A stretch of DNA of 15,740 nucleotides from Chrysochromulina parva (Eukaryota > Haptophyta > Prymnesiales > Chrysochromulinaceae). The position numbers were made by a program, and so were the translations under genes. The notes beneath the pieces were generated by a model. That model saw only the letters and a list, made by a program, of their open reading frames with translations. It was not told the origin of the DNA and made no database searches. The DNA lies in contig PJAB01001282.1 of assembly GCA_002887195.1 (NCBI GenBank), positions 1-15,740 of the forward strand. Reading direction: 5' to 3'. This document shows positions 8,103 to 15,740 of the stretch, piece by piece; position 1 is the stretch's first letter, and the number at the start of each line of letters is the position of its first letter.

Positions 8103-9528
8103 ATGGCCTCGGTGCTTCGTTCCCTCACCTCGGCGCGCGTTAACATCGCGGTCGCCAGCGGTATCGCGCTCTCCGCTTACGCGCTCCACAGCAGGGCGCC
8201 GGTCCGGGCCCTCGAGCCCGCCGAGGAGCACATTTTCGTGATCAATGGCTTCTACATGGCCATGCGCGAAAAGTACACGAAGCCTGGCGAATCGATCTAC
8301 TACTACCTCGTCGAGTGGGAGCCGAGCAAGCTTTCGTGGGAGGGATTCCGAGGCAAGGTGCTCGGAGCGACGGATCCGTCAACAGCTGAGAATGGAGCGC
8401 TGCGCAAGGCCATCTTCAGTAACTGGAAGGAGCTGGGCCTCAAGAGCGAACCGAACGTTGGTGACAACGGAGTTCACGCGAGTGCGAGCCCATTTGAGGC
8501 TCTCGCCGAACGGCTCAACTGGATGGGTGTGAAGCTTGAGGAGGACTCGTTTGGAAAGGCGTTGTTAGACTCTGGCATCCCCAAGGATACCATTTTGGCG
8601 TGGACCAAGGACCCGCAGGTGCCTTTCGATGGCAAGAAGGCGTCGCTCTTCGATCTCTTTGAGGACCTCGACTACGACGACTGTCTCGCAAAGGCTCAAA
8701 TCATCGCCGGCGTGTCGGGGAAGCGGCCGTCGGGCAAAATGCAGGCGTTCGTCTTCATCAAGCCGCACGCGGTGACAGAGCCGACAAAGAAGCTCGTCTC
8801 GAGCAAGTTTGCCGAGGCGAGCATCACGATCGTCAAACAGGGATCGCTGACCGCCGAGGCTATCGAGAAGGGCAAGCTCATCGACAACCACTACTACGCC
8901 ATCGCCAACAAGGTTCGCGCACTGTTCCTGCAAGTCGCACTCACTCGTCATGCCTTTGCCGCCCCCGCCCGGTCGCTCACGTCCGATGTTCACACGTCCG
9001 ATGTTCACGCGCACACAGGCTTCGCTGAGCAAGCCGGCGGAGCTCAACCCGCCTGCTAAAGGGCAGGAGGAGTTTGCCAAGAAATTTGGCATCACGTGGA
9101 AGGCGGCGCTCGAGAAGGGAGTCGTCTACAACGCCGTCGATGGGTGCAAGAGGTTGGGCGTTGACGGGGTCGTCATGGACAAGACCTGGGTAACGCTGCT
9201 TTCGCCGCCGCTGCATCACCCATCCGACCGTTTGCCGCGTGGCTACGCACCCCGTTGAGTAGCGCGTGCCCATACACACCCGTTGAGTGGTCTGCATGCA
9301 CCTGTGCGTCGACAGGCCACCGCCAAGAAGAAGGGAGACCTCGTCAAGTTCGGCGGCGGCTTTTACGCTGGCAAGATCCCAGCCCCGCCCAAGGTGAGCT
9401 CGGCCGCCTGGCTGTCTGCCCTCGAGCTTCGCACCCATCGCTTGTTGCTCGACTCGCGCCTGCAGGCTGATAATTCTGGGTGGCTGACCTCCGTGATTCT
9501 CGCTCTGTATGCGCTCGTCGGCAAATGA
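8103..9528 (+). CDS. NDP-kinase-like protein with half-domains in swapped order (4 exons)
   Basis: Relative of nucleoside diphosphate kinase, which moves the terminal phosphate between nucleotides through a phospho-His. Exons 8103-8912, 9019-9189, 9316-9393 and 9466-9528 give 373 residues. A hydrophobic N-terminal segment (about 13-28) could be an anchor or targeting signal. Residues 42-140 match the second half of NDPK: FVINGFYMAMR, a WEGF...LGATDP block (T90), an Arg (R101) and NGVHASAS with N122 and H125 at the catalytic N-x-x-H-x-S-x-S positions. A linker follows. Residues 213-350 then match the first half: FVFIKPH (K220; canonical KPD is KPH here), NHYYAI, a long insert and KFGGGFYAGK. 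The last 20 residues include a hydrophobic run, WLTSVILALYALV. The half order is reversed relative to NDPK. The first three exons are well supported by the family; the last is less certain, because reading through its 72-nt intron also stays in frame. Enzyme activity is unproven. Confidence 0.84.
8913..9018 (+). other. NDPK-like intron 1 (106 nt, phase 0)
   Basis: It starts GTTCGC and ends GCACACAG. Splicing joins YYAIANK to ASLSKPAEL, a conserved continuation in this family. It contains a perfect 15-bp tandem duplication at 8978-9007. Confidence 0.82.
8978..9007 (+). repeat. 15-bp perfect tandem duplication inside an intron
   Basis: CACGTCCGATGTTCA occurs at 8978-8992 and again, adjacent, at 8993-9007. 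It lies 11 nt before the acceptor and changes the spacing between any branch point and the AG. Confidence 0.85.
9190..9315 (+). other. NDPK-like intron 2 (126 nt, phase 0)
   Basis: It starts GTAACG and ends GTCGACAG. Splicing joins VMDKTW to ATAKKKGDLVKFGGG; the unspliced frame runs on without family similarity and stops by 9258. Confidence 0.8.
9394..9465 (+). other. NDPK-like intron 3 (72 nt, phase 0), possibly retained
   Basis: It starts GTGAGC and ends CGCCTGCAG. It is a multiple of three without a stop, so splicing only decides whether 24 extra residues are inserted between PAPPK and ADNSGW. The good donor and acceptor and the length in the local range favour an intron. Confidence 0.55.
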
Positions 9529-10410
9529 GCTGTGTGAAGCTCTCTTCTTTCTGCGGGAAGAGCTCAAAAAGAACCGGGCGGCAGACTCGGCAAGATCGAG
9601 CTTCGCAACACAACGGGCACCGAGCTGAGCATGGGCTGCATGAGCGGTGCTGTGCACGCGTCCGGGGTGTGGCGCGTGTGGTGCGAGATATGGCCGCCGT
9701 AGAAAGCGGAGTCCGGCGTTTTCGCCGATGCCGCGCGTGGTCCGATCCTGCCCCGAGCCCGGCCGGAGCGGCGCAGAGCCCGGCCGCCGCGGCCGCGGCA
9801 AGCGAACGCCCCAAGCGCGCTGCGGGCCAAGGAGCGTGTACCGTCGTCGGCTCGATCGTCGGTGCGACATCAAACAACAGGTCTTATATACTCTTAGCGC
9901 GCGGGTCGGTTCTCGAAAAAAATCACTGCGTCTACGGCTTCCACCGCATCTAATACCGACGCGCGACGTCACTAGGCAGCAAGCTCCCAAGCACAGGTGT
10001 GTAACCTGGGCAGCTGCGAGCGCAGCTGGCACTCAACTCAAATGCACACGACATACACAGCTCAAAGCAGGTCATGCACGGCACCGTCTCTCCGGACCGT
10101 AACTCTATTTCGTACCGCCGCCACACTTGCGTCGACACTTGCGCGGGTAAGAAGGAAGTCACGACGTTCTCAAGCGCATGTACAGGCATTAATGGGTGCC
10201 AGGCGCCGCCAGCGTGGGGCGTTGTCCTCGCCACCCCCCCACTCATGTGGTTGTGCCCCGCGTTCACAGCGCGCCGATCCCCGTAGACGGCCGCAGCTGC
10301 CATCGCATGCTTGGTCTGGCAGAAGAAGCCCAACTGGGACTCGACCGTTCCTGAGCGAAACACCAGCCTCCACGACTGACCGGCCACTATCGACCGTCCA
10401 CAAGAGGACA
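9529..10410. other. Convergent spacer between NDPK-like and RNR1 genes
   Basis: No gene is supported. It should contain the 3' UTRs of both flanking genes. The only notable items are a very GC-rich block around 9765-9800 and a TATATAAG motif on the minus strand (9883-9890) in this GC-rich setting, followed downstream on the plus strand by an A run near 9917. Open frames on both strands here have no domain and unnatural Arg/Ser/Cys-rich composition. Confidence 0.5.
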
Positions 10411-12777
10411 TCACGCGCCGCAGGCGAGGCATTCACCCTCAGCCTCGACAGACGCTTGCGATACGCCCTCCTCAGACTTGGCGTCGGCGATCGACTTGCG
10501 CTGCAGCGCCTGCTGGTCGACGGTGAATTTGATGGCGTCGGCCGCTGCCTTGGAACGCAGGTAGTACATGCCCGTCTTGAGGCCCTTCTTCCATCCGTAG
10601 AAATGCATCGACGAGAGCTTGCCGTAGTTCGGGTCCTGCACGAATACGTTGAAGCTCTGGCTCTGGTCGATGAAGGCGCCGCGGTCGGCGGCCATATCGA
10701 TGAGCGAGCGCTGCTTGATTTCCCACGATGTGCGGTAGAGCATCTTGACATCGGCCGGGATCTCGGGGATCTGCTGCACCGAACCGTTGTGCGCGATGAT
10801 CTGGTTGCGAATCTCCGGCGTCCACAAGTCCCGATCCATCAGATCCTTGAGCAGGTGCTGGTTAACGACCGTGAACTCGCCGGACAACACGCGGCGCGAG
10901 TAAAGGTTGGACGTGTATGGCTCGAAGCACTCGTTGTTGCCCAGGATCTGCGCTGTCGACGCGGTGGGCATGGGCGCGACGAGCAGCGAGTTGCGTAGCC
11001 CGTGCACCGCAATCTTGGCCTTGAGGGCGGCCCAGTCCCAGCGCGCCGAGGGCGTCACGCCCCACATGTCGTACTGGAGCACGCCCTTGCTCACGGGTGA
11101 GCCTTCGTACGACTCATACGGGCCATCGATGGCGGCGAGGTCGCACGACGCCGAGACGGCCGCGTAGTAGATGGTCTCGAAAATCTCGGTGTTGAGCGCC
11201 CGTGCAGCCTCGCAGTCGAACGGCAGCTTGAGCAGGATAAACACGTCGGCGAGACCCTGCACGCCGAGGCCAACCGGCCGGTGGCGCATGTTAGAGTTGC
11301 GCGCCTCGGGCACCGGGTAGTAGTTGTTATCGATGACACGGTTGAGGTTGCGCGTGACAATGTATGTGATTTCGCGCAACTTCTCGTGGTCGAAGACACG
11401 TGTTTCCTCGTTCAAGAAGCGCGGCAACGCGAGCGAGGCGAGGTTGCACACTGCCACCTCATCGGGCGAGGTGTACTCGATGATCTCCGTGCACAGGTTG
11501 GAGCAGCGGATCGTGCCCAGGTTCTGCTGGTTGGACTTGCGATTGGCGGCGTCCTTGTACAGGATGTACGGCGTGCCCGTCTCGATCTGCGAGTCGAGAA
11601 TGGCGAACCACAGGTCCTGTGCTTTGACGGTGCGCCGCGCCTTGCCCTCCTTCTCGTACCCCTCGTACAGCGCCTCGAAGTCGGCGCCCCAGCTGTCGTA
11701 GAGCCCCGGGCATTCATTGGGGCAGAGCAGCGACCACTCGGCGTTGGCCTCAACACGTTTCATGAAGAGGTCGGGCACCCAGAGCGCGTAGAAGAGGTCA
11801 CGCGCGCGCGCCTCTTCCTTGCCGTGGTTCTTTTTGAGATCGAGGAAGGCGAAGATGTCTCCGTGCCACGGCTCGAGGTACACGGCGAACGAGCCCTGCC
11901 GCTTGCCACCGCCCTGCGAAACGAAGCGCGCCGTGTTGTTGAAGACGCGCAGCATCGGGATGAGCCCATTGGAGGTGCCGTTGGTACCGCGAATGTAGCT
12001 TCCCGACGCACGAATATTGCTCGCGCTGATTCCAACGCCACCCGCCGCCTTCGAGATGAGCGCGCACCGCTTCAGCGTGGCGTAGATGCCCTCGATGGAG
12101 TCGTCCACCATGGAGAGGAGGAAGCACGACGACATCTGCGGCTTGGGCGTGCCCGCGTTGAACATGGTCGGCGAGGCGTGCGTGAACCACCTCTCTGACA
12201 TGAGCGTATACGTCTCAATCGCCGCCTCGATGTCGCTGAGGTGGATGCCAAGCGCCACGCGCATCAACATGTGCTGAGGCCGCTCGACAACCTTGCCGTG
12301 CATCTTGATCAGGTACGAGCGCTCGAGCGTCTTGAAGCCGAAGAAGTCGTAATCGAAATCGCGATCGTACACGATCGACGCATTGAGCCTTTCCGAGTTC
12401 TCCGTGATGAGTTTGAGCATCTCGTCCGAAATGAGCGGGGCCGGCTCGCCGGTGCGCGGGTCAACGTATGCGTGCATCTTCCTCATCGTGTCAGAGAAGG
12501 ACTTTTCGGTTTGCTTGTGCAGGTTGGATACGGCGATGCGCGCAGCAAGGCGGCCGTAGTGTGGATGCTGCGTCGTCAGGAAGGCTGCCGTCTCCGCCGC
12601 CAGGTCGTCCAGCTGCGCGGTCGTCACACCATCATACACGCCCGCCACGACTTTCTGTGCAACGCGCACGGGGTCCACGTGCTTTGGCTCGAAGCCGTAG
12701 CAGAGCTTCTTGATGCGCGCAGTGATCTTGTCGAAAGCAACCGCCTCCTTTTTCCCATCGCGCTTGACGACCAGCAT
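10411..12777 (-). CDS. RNR1: Ribonucleoside-diphosphate reductase large subunit, class Ia
   Basis: Catalytic R1 subunit of ribonucleotide reductase, which reduces all four NDPs to dNDPs together with the iron-containing R2 subunit. It has 788 residues from the ATG at 12777, the usual eukaryotic length, with no introns. An N-terminal ATP cone (about 1-90, [14 protein letters not shown]) suggests dATP/ATP activity control. The barrel carries C218 (MSSCFLL) and C444 (AVCNLASL) as the redox pair, C429 as the thiyl-radical Cys, N427 and E431 (SNLCTEI), the substrate and effector loop region (GGGKRQGSF) and tandem Tyr738-Tyr739 (GMYYLR) for the radical path. The tail ends ECLACGA, giving the swinging C783-x-x-C786 pair that is re-reduced by thioredoxin or glutaredoxin. 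Every key residue is present. Codons are strongly G/C-ending, as expected of a well-expressed gene. The upstream spacer has E2F-like sites. Confidence 0.98.
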   Translation of the reverse strand: MLVVKRDGKKEAVAFDKITARIKKLCYGFEPKHVDPVRVAQKVVAGVYDGVTTAQLDDLAAETAAFLTTQHPHYGRLAARIAVSNLHKQTEKSFSDTMRKMHAYVDPRTGEPAPLISDEMLKLITENSERLNASIVYDRDFDYDFFGFKTLERSYLIKMHGKVVERPQHMLMRVALGIHLSDIEAAIETYTLMSERWFTHASPTMFNAGTPKPQMSSCFLLSMVDDSIEGIYATLKRCALISKAAGGVGISASNIRASGSYIRGTNGTSNGLIPMLRVFNNTARFVSQGGGKRQGSFAVYLEPWHGDIFAFLDLKKNHGKEEARARDLFYALWVPDLFMKRVEANAEWSLLCPNECPGLYDSWGADFEALYEGYEKEGKARRTVKAQDLWFAILDSQIETGTPYILYKDAANRKSNQQNLGTIRCSNLCTEIIEYTSPDEVAVCNLASLALPRFLNEETRVFDHEKLREITYIVTRNLNRVIDNNYYPVPEARNSNMRHRPVGLGVQGLADVFILLKLPFDCEAARALNTEIFETIYYAAVSASCDLAAIDGPYESYEGSPVSKGVLQYDMWGVTPSARWDWAALKAKIAVHGLRNSLLVAPMPTASTAQILGNNECFEPYTSNLYSRRVLSGEFTVVNQHLLKDLMDRDLWTPEIRNQIIAHNGSVQQIPEIPADVKMLYRTSWEIKQRSLIDMAADRGAFIDQSQSFNVFVQDPNYGKLSSMHFYGWKKGLKTGMYYLRSKAAADAIKFTVDQQALQRKSIADAKSEEGVSQASVEAEGECLACGA

Positions 12778-13027
12778 TTCTCCGTGCGTAACCTGTGCGC
12801 GAGCCGACGCGCGACCTCCGTGTGCGTTCGCCAGTGGGCCCGATTCGCGCCCGACAGATTGGTCTCGGAAAATACACTACCAAGTTTCCTGAGCTGAAAA
12901 TGACTAAAAGCGGGGGACCCACGAACCGTGAAACGCGACCGCTGCATGGCAGTGTTTCGTGGCACGGCCACAGCCAATTTGGCGTACAGTGGCCTTCTGC
13001 CTCGTCCCTCGGCCTGCCTAGGCCGGA
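12778..13027 (-). promoter_or_regulatory. RNR1 upstream region with E2F-like sites
   Basis: These 250 bp hold the SFT2 3' UTR and the RNR1 promoter. ATTCGCGC (12843-12850, plus strand, 66 bp before the RNR1 ATG) fits the degenerate E2F consensus WTTSSCSS. TTTGGCGT (12978-12985) is one base off, next to a CCAAT (12974-12978). R1 genes are E2F-controlled at S phase in plants and animals; use here is inferred. Confidence 0.4.
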
Positions 13028-13720
13028 TCATACCGCGCAGCAGTATCGCCCTATGCACTTTCGGATCATGGACCGGCCAAAGGGAATGAATGACGCACAG
13101 TACCATGCGAGCGCGCAGAATTGGATAACCATCGCAATGATTGTAATTAGCGCATTCTCGAGCACGAGCGCCGCGATGATGGTTACGGCTATGCTCAGCA
13201 CGTATGCTGCGCTCGCCCCGATGCGCACCGGCGAGGCCATCAATTCGCACTGCGTGCGCAGACCCACAAGAAACACGCTCGAGGCGAGCGACACCAAGTT
13301 CCCAATTGAGTATTTCCACGCAAACGGGCCAGGATCGCCAACGAGGATCAGCGGGAACGAGAACAGTGACGAGAGGCTCAAGGCTAAGCCGATGGCGAAG
13401 CAGCTCAGGAAGCCCATGACGCGGGTCTCCCAATCACAAGTCGGGAAGCAGCGCAGGTGTAGCGGACGGCTATCCGCAGCGTCTGCACCGAGCAGCAGTT
13501 GGGCAGCCGCACTCTCCGAAGCTCCACCCACGCCACCACGGTCGAGCTGCCCTTGCGCGCGCCGAGGCGACTCAGTAAGCACCAAAGATGCAGCACCTGC
13601 AAGAGCCCGAGAATGTGCATATTCCTGTGCTTCGACACCATCCGGCGGAAACGGATCCTGACCGACGCCGTAGTAATCAAGTGCGCTTACGGGCTGCATT
13701 CGTACGGCATCTTCGGCCAT
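13028..13720 (-). CDS. SFT2: SFT2-like vesicle transport membrane protein
   Basis: Got1/Sft2-type tetraspanning protein that acts in vesicle fusion and retrograde traffic at the Golgi. The start is the ATG at 13720, giving 230 residues (MAEDAVRMQPVSALDYYG); the frame upstream of it is open but unlike the family. Residues 1-95 are a polar cytosolic region. The SFT2 domain follows with four membrane spans at about 101-125, 133-153, 167-187 and 189-209. The family blocks are present in order: WETRVMGFLSCFAIGLALS, KYSIGNLVSLASSVFLVG, an AAYVLSIAVTIIAAL span, and QFCALAWYCASFIPFGR at the C-terminal end. It ends CIGRYCCAV, a Cys-rich tail. The N-terminal extension is longer than in yeast Sft2 but similar extensions occur in SFT2D proteins. 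It shares a 140-bp divergent spacer with the next gene. Confidence 0.88.
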   Translation of the reverse strand: MAEDAVRMQPVSALDYYGVGQDPFPPDGVEAQEYAHSRALAGAASLVLTESPRRAQGQLDRGGVGGASESAAAQLLLGADAADSRPLHLRCFPTCDWETRVMGFLSCFAIGLALSLSSLFSFPLILVGDPGPFAWKYSIGNLVSLASSVFLVGLRTQCELMASPVRIGASAAYVLSIAVTIIAALVLENALITIIAMVIQFCALAWYCASFIPFGRSMIRKCIGRYCCAV

Positions 13721-13860
13721 TTTGTGTGTTCTTGCCGCGTGAGCGTCGTGGCGGCGTTGCAATTCATGCGTCGGATGGGAAGCAGGAGAAGTCTTCTGCA
13801 CTCTATCTCTCGTGCAGACCTTTTTCACACCTTTTTCTTGACGACGCCGCAGAAACCACG
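13721..13860. promoter_or_regulatory. Short divergent promoter region (SFT2 / unknown gene)
   Basis: Only 140 bp separate the two ATGs. It contains two copies of ACCTTTTTC (near 13818-13840), a pyrimidine-rich element like the one before the NDPK-like ATG, and the same start context, CCACGATGG. Confidence 0.45.
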
Positions 13861-14776
13861 ATGGCAGAAAGGACGTATGGTTTCCCAGGCAAGCTCCCGG
13901 CTGCTTGGTCACACAAGATCCCGGAGTGGTCGCAAAAGATTCCAGACCGCCAGAAGGTAACGGCTGCGTATGTGGCGGCACGTGAAGCCATCGGCAGCTT
14001 ATCCATCGGAAGGCTCTGTGGTACGCTTGGCGATGATGATGACGAGGAGTATCAAAACATGTGCGTACTGCTGCAACGCGTGCGTAAGCATGACCCCATG
14101 ACCGCAGTTTGCTCGCGTTCGCAGGACGCGCCGGAGGCTCATGCTCGGCGAGGAGGAGGAGCACGCGCGAGGCGTTGACCATCCAACGGACCGGCTAGCT
14201 TCCTATGTATCTCCTGCAATCCCGCCGCCGACAACCCTTGTCACAATTGCAGCGACGGACTCGAGCGCACCTGCGCCAGCTACGAGGCGCGCCGCAACTG
14301 TAGCGCCGGGCTCGAGTGCACCTGCGTCAGCCACGAAACACGTCACCATCGCAGAGCCCGCATCGAGGGCACCTGAGATGCAACACACGCAGTCCGGGCG
14401 GCCATCACCGTCCCCTCCACAGCCGCAGACGCACATGCCGCTGCACTCATACGCTGCGCCTCCACAGCCGGTGCTACCTTCGCCCCCACCACAGGCAGCA
14501 GTGCAGCCTTCACGGCCGCCGGCCCCACATGCTCAACCGACAAACCTCACGCTGCCGCCGCCGCTGCCACCGGAGCTGCCACTAAAGGAGCCGGTAGACG
14601 CAGCAGAGGATCTGATCCCAGTCAAGGGCGGGCTGGACACCATCGCATCGCAGCGAACGGATGATTCGCCAGCAGAAGGCGGTAGCATCGAAGATCTGAT
14701 GGCTGCCGTTGCTCGACTCGAAGAGCAGGGCCGTTTGGTGGAAGCATCGGCCTTGATGGCGAGGGGACTGCGCTGA
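13861..14776 (+). CDS. Pro/Ala-rich protein of unknown function (2 exons)
   Basis: I do not recognise this protein. The model has exons 13861-14060 and 14125-14776 joined in phase 2, for 283 residues. The N terminus (MAERTYGFPGKLPAAWSHK) is basic and soluble, followed by a short acidic run (DDDDEE). After the junction (YQNM to TRRRLMLGEEEE) comes a 17-residue repeat in three copies (SSAPAPAT / SSAPASAT / SRAP), a long Pro-rich disordered region, and a C-terminal amphipathic segment, GSIEDLMAAVARLEEQGRL, ending in ARGLR that could bind a partner. No signal peptide or membrane span. The intron is needed because the first frame stops at 14178. An alternative is that the ATG at 14141 starts a separate protein. 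Function cannot be assigned. Confidence 0.5.
14061..14124 (+). other. Intron in the Pro-rich gene (64 nt, phase 2)
   Basis: It starts GTGCGT, the same donor as two other introns here, and ends CGTTCGCAG. It is the only pairing I found that joins the two good frames with a realistic length; other GT sites at 14080 and 14084 give a stop or a 28-nt intron. Confidence 0.5.
14243..14390 (+). repeat. 51-bp in-frame tandem repeat, about 3 copies
   Basis: CTCGAG anchors recur at 14260 and 14311, with the related ATCGAG at 14362, exactly 51 bp apart. Flanking bases (GCACCTGCG in two copies, GCACCTGAG in the third) agree. It encodes 17-residue units in the Pro-rich protein, and the retention of frame supports coding there. 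Confidence 0.8.
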
Positions 14777-15429
14777 CGCTGCGCGCCAAGCCGCACGTTC
14801 TCCACGTTGCGACTTTGCCATGTCCATGGCCCGCCATGGCCCGGCCGCGGACCCCAACGGCCGCGGACCCCAAACGCCCCCTCAGCAGCAGGATCTCTCC
14901 TGAACATCAAGGCCACTTTTGTGTGCGGCCGATGGTGGGCCGTATGTCGTGTCGGTGCGCGACGTGCCCCCGATGGCTAATGCGGCGTGGCATGGGGGGG
15001 CGCGTGCAGCCAATGACAGAGCATGCGTCACTCTTGGCATTCGCGGTGAGAAGTCGGCCACTCGGGTCGTTCGGTCGATGGAATGCCGATCGCACAGTTT
15101 ACGACGGAGCTGCCAGGCGAGCTGGTTCTCCTCGCCTGCACCGTGGGCCCGCGCCGCGGCGTGTGGCGCGAACCGCATCCGTGGAGCGGCCTCCATGTAC
15201 CTGTACGATCGTCGACACCCAGGCGGGTCGCGGGGCGGGGCCCCGGGCGCGCGGCCAAACGGGGTTCGGGGTTAATACGATACCGCGCAGTCCTGTTTTT
15301 CGGTAGAGTTCTCCAACGGTTAAGAGGAAAACAGTGTTGAAGTGTTGAACAGTAACAACAGAACAACAACAGAAAGTCGGAACAACAGAATGTGAACAGA
15401 ACGAAAATTTTCTGAACGTTAAGAGCAGA
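14777..15429. other. Gene-free stretch after the Pro-rich gene
   Basis: It starts as 3' flank of the preceding gene. I see no supported gene: several frames are open on both strands because of high GC, with no recognisable domain. It contains two adjacent short tandem duplications (14824-14873). From about 15310 the sequence changes to A-rich, with CAACAACAG-type repeats. Confidence 0.5.
14824..14873. repeat. Two neighbouring tandem duplications (10 bp and 16 bp)
   Basis: CCATGGCCCG is repeated at 14824-14833 and 14834-14843. CGGCCGCGGACCCCAA is repeated at 14842-14857 and 14858-14873. Both are perfect and head to tail. Confidence 0.85.
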
Positions 15430-15576
15430 ATGACAGGAAACTCGTTGTCCAGCAAGCTCTGCTACAGTTACAGCGCCTCGGTTTCGCAAGTTGGCATTGC
15501 TTTTGCAGATCAGCGTAAGAATTCGAAGGCTGAGATCCTTTCTGACATCCTCTTTACTAAGCTCAACGTCAACTAG
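15430..15576 (+). CDS. Possible small ORF (48 aa), weak
   Basis: An ATG at 15430 opens 48 codons (MTGNSLSSKLCYSYS...LNVN). The frame is open back to 15349, so it could also be part of a larger exon. It is preceded by an A-rich leader with CAA repeats. Codon use is far less GC-rich than the established genes, with a balanced amino-acid composition unlike the Arg/Ala-rich spurious frames. It has no known domain. It may be a species-specific peptide, an exon or chance. Confidence 0.2.
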   Translation: MTGNSLSSKLCYSYSASVSQVGIAFADQRKNSKAEILSDILFTKLNVN

Positions 15577-15740
15577 CCGGCGAGGGACGAGTTGTACCCC
15601 CGTTTAATTCACAGCCGACGCCCTTCTGATCATGTGTCTGAGTCTGTGTGAATGTAACTCCAAGTAACTGTGAGTCTGTGTGGGAACACAGCCGGCTTTC
15701 GTTGCGGGTTGGCCTTGGCGGAACTCTGAACAACGTTTAA
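15577..15740. repeat. Right-edge flank with a 32-bp-period direct repeat
   Basis: GAGTCTGTGTG occurs at 15640-15650 and 15672-15682, with GTAAC-containing sequence between and around the copies. No gene is seen in this 164-bp edge. Confidence 0.5.

Noticed and set aside
9997..10998. 333-residue plus-strand ORF
   Set aside because: About 590 bases lie opposite RNR1, and the remainder is low-quality spacer sequence without a domain.
11281..12198. 305-residue plus-strand ORF opposite RNR1
   Set aside because: Antisense shadow of a strongly biased GC-rich gene with every residue of RNR1 conserved on the other strand. No independent features.
13721..14182. 154-residue N-terminal extension of SFT2
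   Set aside because: It lies antisense to exon 1 of the divergent gene. The sequence is unlike the family, whereas the ATG at 13720 gives a normal SFT2-type length.
15028..15489. Minus-strand ORF rich in Cys, Phe and Leu
   Set aside because: Its hydrophobic look comes from the complement of the A-rich CAA repeats; no start context or domain supports it.
1..15740. CRISPR array, bacterial operon or prophage
   Set aside because: No regularly spaced repeats, no Shine-Dalgarno-led gene runs and no phage or Cas proteins; the introns and protein families are eukaryotic.

Overview
This looks like nuclear DNA from a flagellated, GC-rich unicellular eukaryote, most likely a microalga; a haptophyte is my best guess and a pelagophyte or dinoflagellate is possible. 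The reasons are: short GT-AG introns (64-126 nt) whose donors often read GTGCGT or GTGCGC; monocistronic genes in mixed orientation; a CEP70-type basal-body protein; an SFT2-type Golgi traffic protein; a eukaryotic class Ia ribonucleotide reductase; and a secreted-type sulfatase carrying Cys-rich surface modules of the kind seen in algae and oomycetes. No bacterial operon structure, tRNA, rRNA, CRISPR array or complete mobile element was found.

Layout, left to right. 1-303 (-): 5' end of an unrecognised gene that runs off the left edge. 823-1230 (-): a small, doubtful, low-complexity gene. 1525-5098 (+): a three-exon gene for a membrane-anchored sulfatase with two Cys-rich modules and a third Cys-rich domain between them. 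5099-5911: a convergent spacer full of palindromes and short tandem repeats. 5912-7957 (-): CEP70. A 145-bp divergent spacer with a CG-alternating tract follows. 8103-9528 (+): a four-exon nucleoside-diphosphate-kinase-like gene. 9529-10410: convergent spacer. 10411-12777 (-): intact, intronless ribonucleotide reductase large subunit. 13028-13720 (-): SFT2-like protein. 13861-14776 (+): two-exon Pro/Ala-rich protein of unknown function, divergent from SFT2. 14777-15740: mostly non-coding, turning A-rich after about 15310, with one weak small ORF.

The genes do not form one pathway. They are housekeeping and cell-surface functions: dNTP synthesis (RNR1), nucleotide chemistry (NDPK-like), basal body (CEP70), vesicle traffic (SFT2) and surface sulfate-ester hydrolysis (sulfatase). 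The most unusual item is the NDPK-like protein. Its two half-domains occur in the opposite order to canonical NDP kinase, as in a circular permutation, and hydrophobic segments sit at both new ends. The second is the modular sulfatase, whose splice model is confirmed by near-identical cysteine spacing between its two modules.
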